DNA from: Planctomycetia bacterium
GTDB taxonomy: Bacteria > Planctomycetota > Phycisphaerae > Phycisphaerales > UBA1924
DNA: 6,809 bases
Assembly: GCA_005776545.1 (NCBI GenBank)
Contig: SXOY01000073.1
Coordinates: 1 to 6,809 of the forward strand
Direction: 5' to 3'
In this document: positions 6,690 to 6,809 of the stretch, piece by piece
Layout: the number at the start of each line of letters is the position of its first letter
How positions within the stretch are numbered: the first letter of the stretch is position 1
The notes under the pieces: generated by a model
Database searches by the model: none
Told to the model about the DNA's origin: nothing
Seen by the model: the letters and a program-made list of their open reading frames with translations, nothing else
Position numbers and translations under genes: made by a program

Positions 6690-6809
6690 TCAATCCAACG
6701 CGTGGGAAATGTCTTTGATCAAGTCATCTACATCTTCAATGCCCACGGAGAGGCGGACAAGTCCATCGGTGATTCCCAGTGCTGCGCGATTTTCCGGGGG
6801 GACACTGGC
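6690..6809 (-). CDS. Cys/Met-metabolism PLP-dependent enzyme, C-terminal 39 residues (partial)
   Basis: The frame runs in from the right edge and ends at TGA (6690-6692). The peptide begins [20 protein letters not shown] and continues [19 protein letters not shown]. The [20 protein letters not shown] and DDLI..D...AL elements are the hallmark C-terminus of the trans-sulfuration family: cystathionine gamma-synthase, cystathionine gamma-lyase or beta-lyase, and O-acetylhomoserine sulfhydrylase. These are cytosolic fold-type I PLP enzymes of methionine and cysteine metabolism. The catalytic lysine and cofactor site lie outside the window, so the exact activity cannot be assigned. It lies on the same strand as, and 104 nt upstream of, the M14-S9 frame. 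That gap is large enough for an independent promoter, so an operon is not required. Confidence 0.9.
   Translation of the reverse strand, partial: ASVPPENRAALGITDGLVRLSVGIEDVDDLIKDISHALD

Noticed and set aside
6641..6722. TTTGATCAA present twice (6641-6649 and 6714-6722)
   Set aside because: One copy is inside the PLP-enzyme coding sequence and two copies of a 9-mer are weak evidence. Treated as chance.

Overview
The window looks like chromosomal DNA of a planctomycete (Planctomycetota). This is inferred from protein character: the small exported protein with a CDTPWDYCC motif and the secreted M14 zinc carboxypeptidase with an HTTNGSYH motif both resemble proteins I know from that phylum. No rRNA or other phylogenetic marker is present, so the assignment is moderate in strength.

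Layout. Positions 1-132 hold a leader region with a 12-bp perfect palindrome and a good Shine-Dalgarno (SD) site. Two plus-strand genes follow and overlap by ATGA: an exported two-module beta-rich protein (133-1065) and a TolC/CusC-type outer-membrane efflux lipoprotein (1062-2456). They converge, across 25 bp, on a long minus-strand reading frame (6585 to 2482). That frame encodes a signal peptide, an M14 zinc carboxypeptidase domain, a charged Ala/Pro/Lys-rich linker, a DPP IV-type beta-propeller and an S9 serine peptidase domain. The frame is continuous except for a single in-frame TAA at 6022-6024, which falls between the HxxE zinc motif and the rest of the M14 active site. Upstream of it on the same strand is the last 39 codons of a Cys/Met-metabolism PLP enzyme (6690-6809), separated by a 104-nt gap that holds inverted repeats.

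How the genes fit together. The plus-strand pair looks like an envelope export operon. TolC-type proteins need an inner-membrane pump and an adaptor, and neither is in this window. The exported partner could be a periplasmic accessory protein, but its function is unknown. The minus-strand gene would encode an exported two-headed exopeptidase, trimming C-terminal residues with M14 and N-terminal dipeptides with S9. As written it is interrupted, so it is either a recent nonsense pseudogene, a sequencing error, or a case of readthrough or reinitiation. The PLP enzyme is probably an unrelated housekeeping neighbour.

I see no mobile element, CRISPR array, tRNA or rRNA. The most notable observations are the interrupted M14-S9 fusion and the duplicated, cysteine-containing exported protein paired with TolC.
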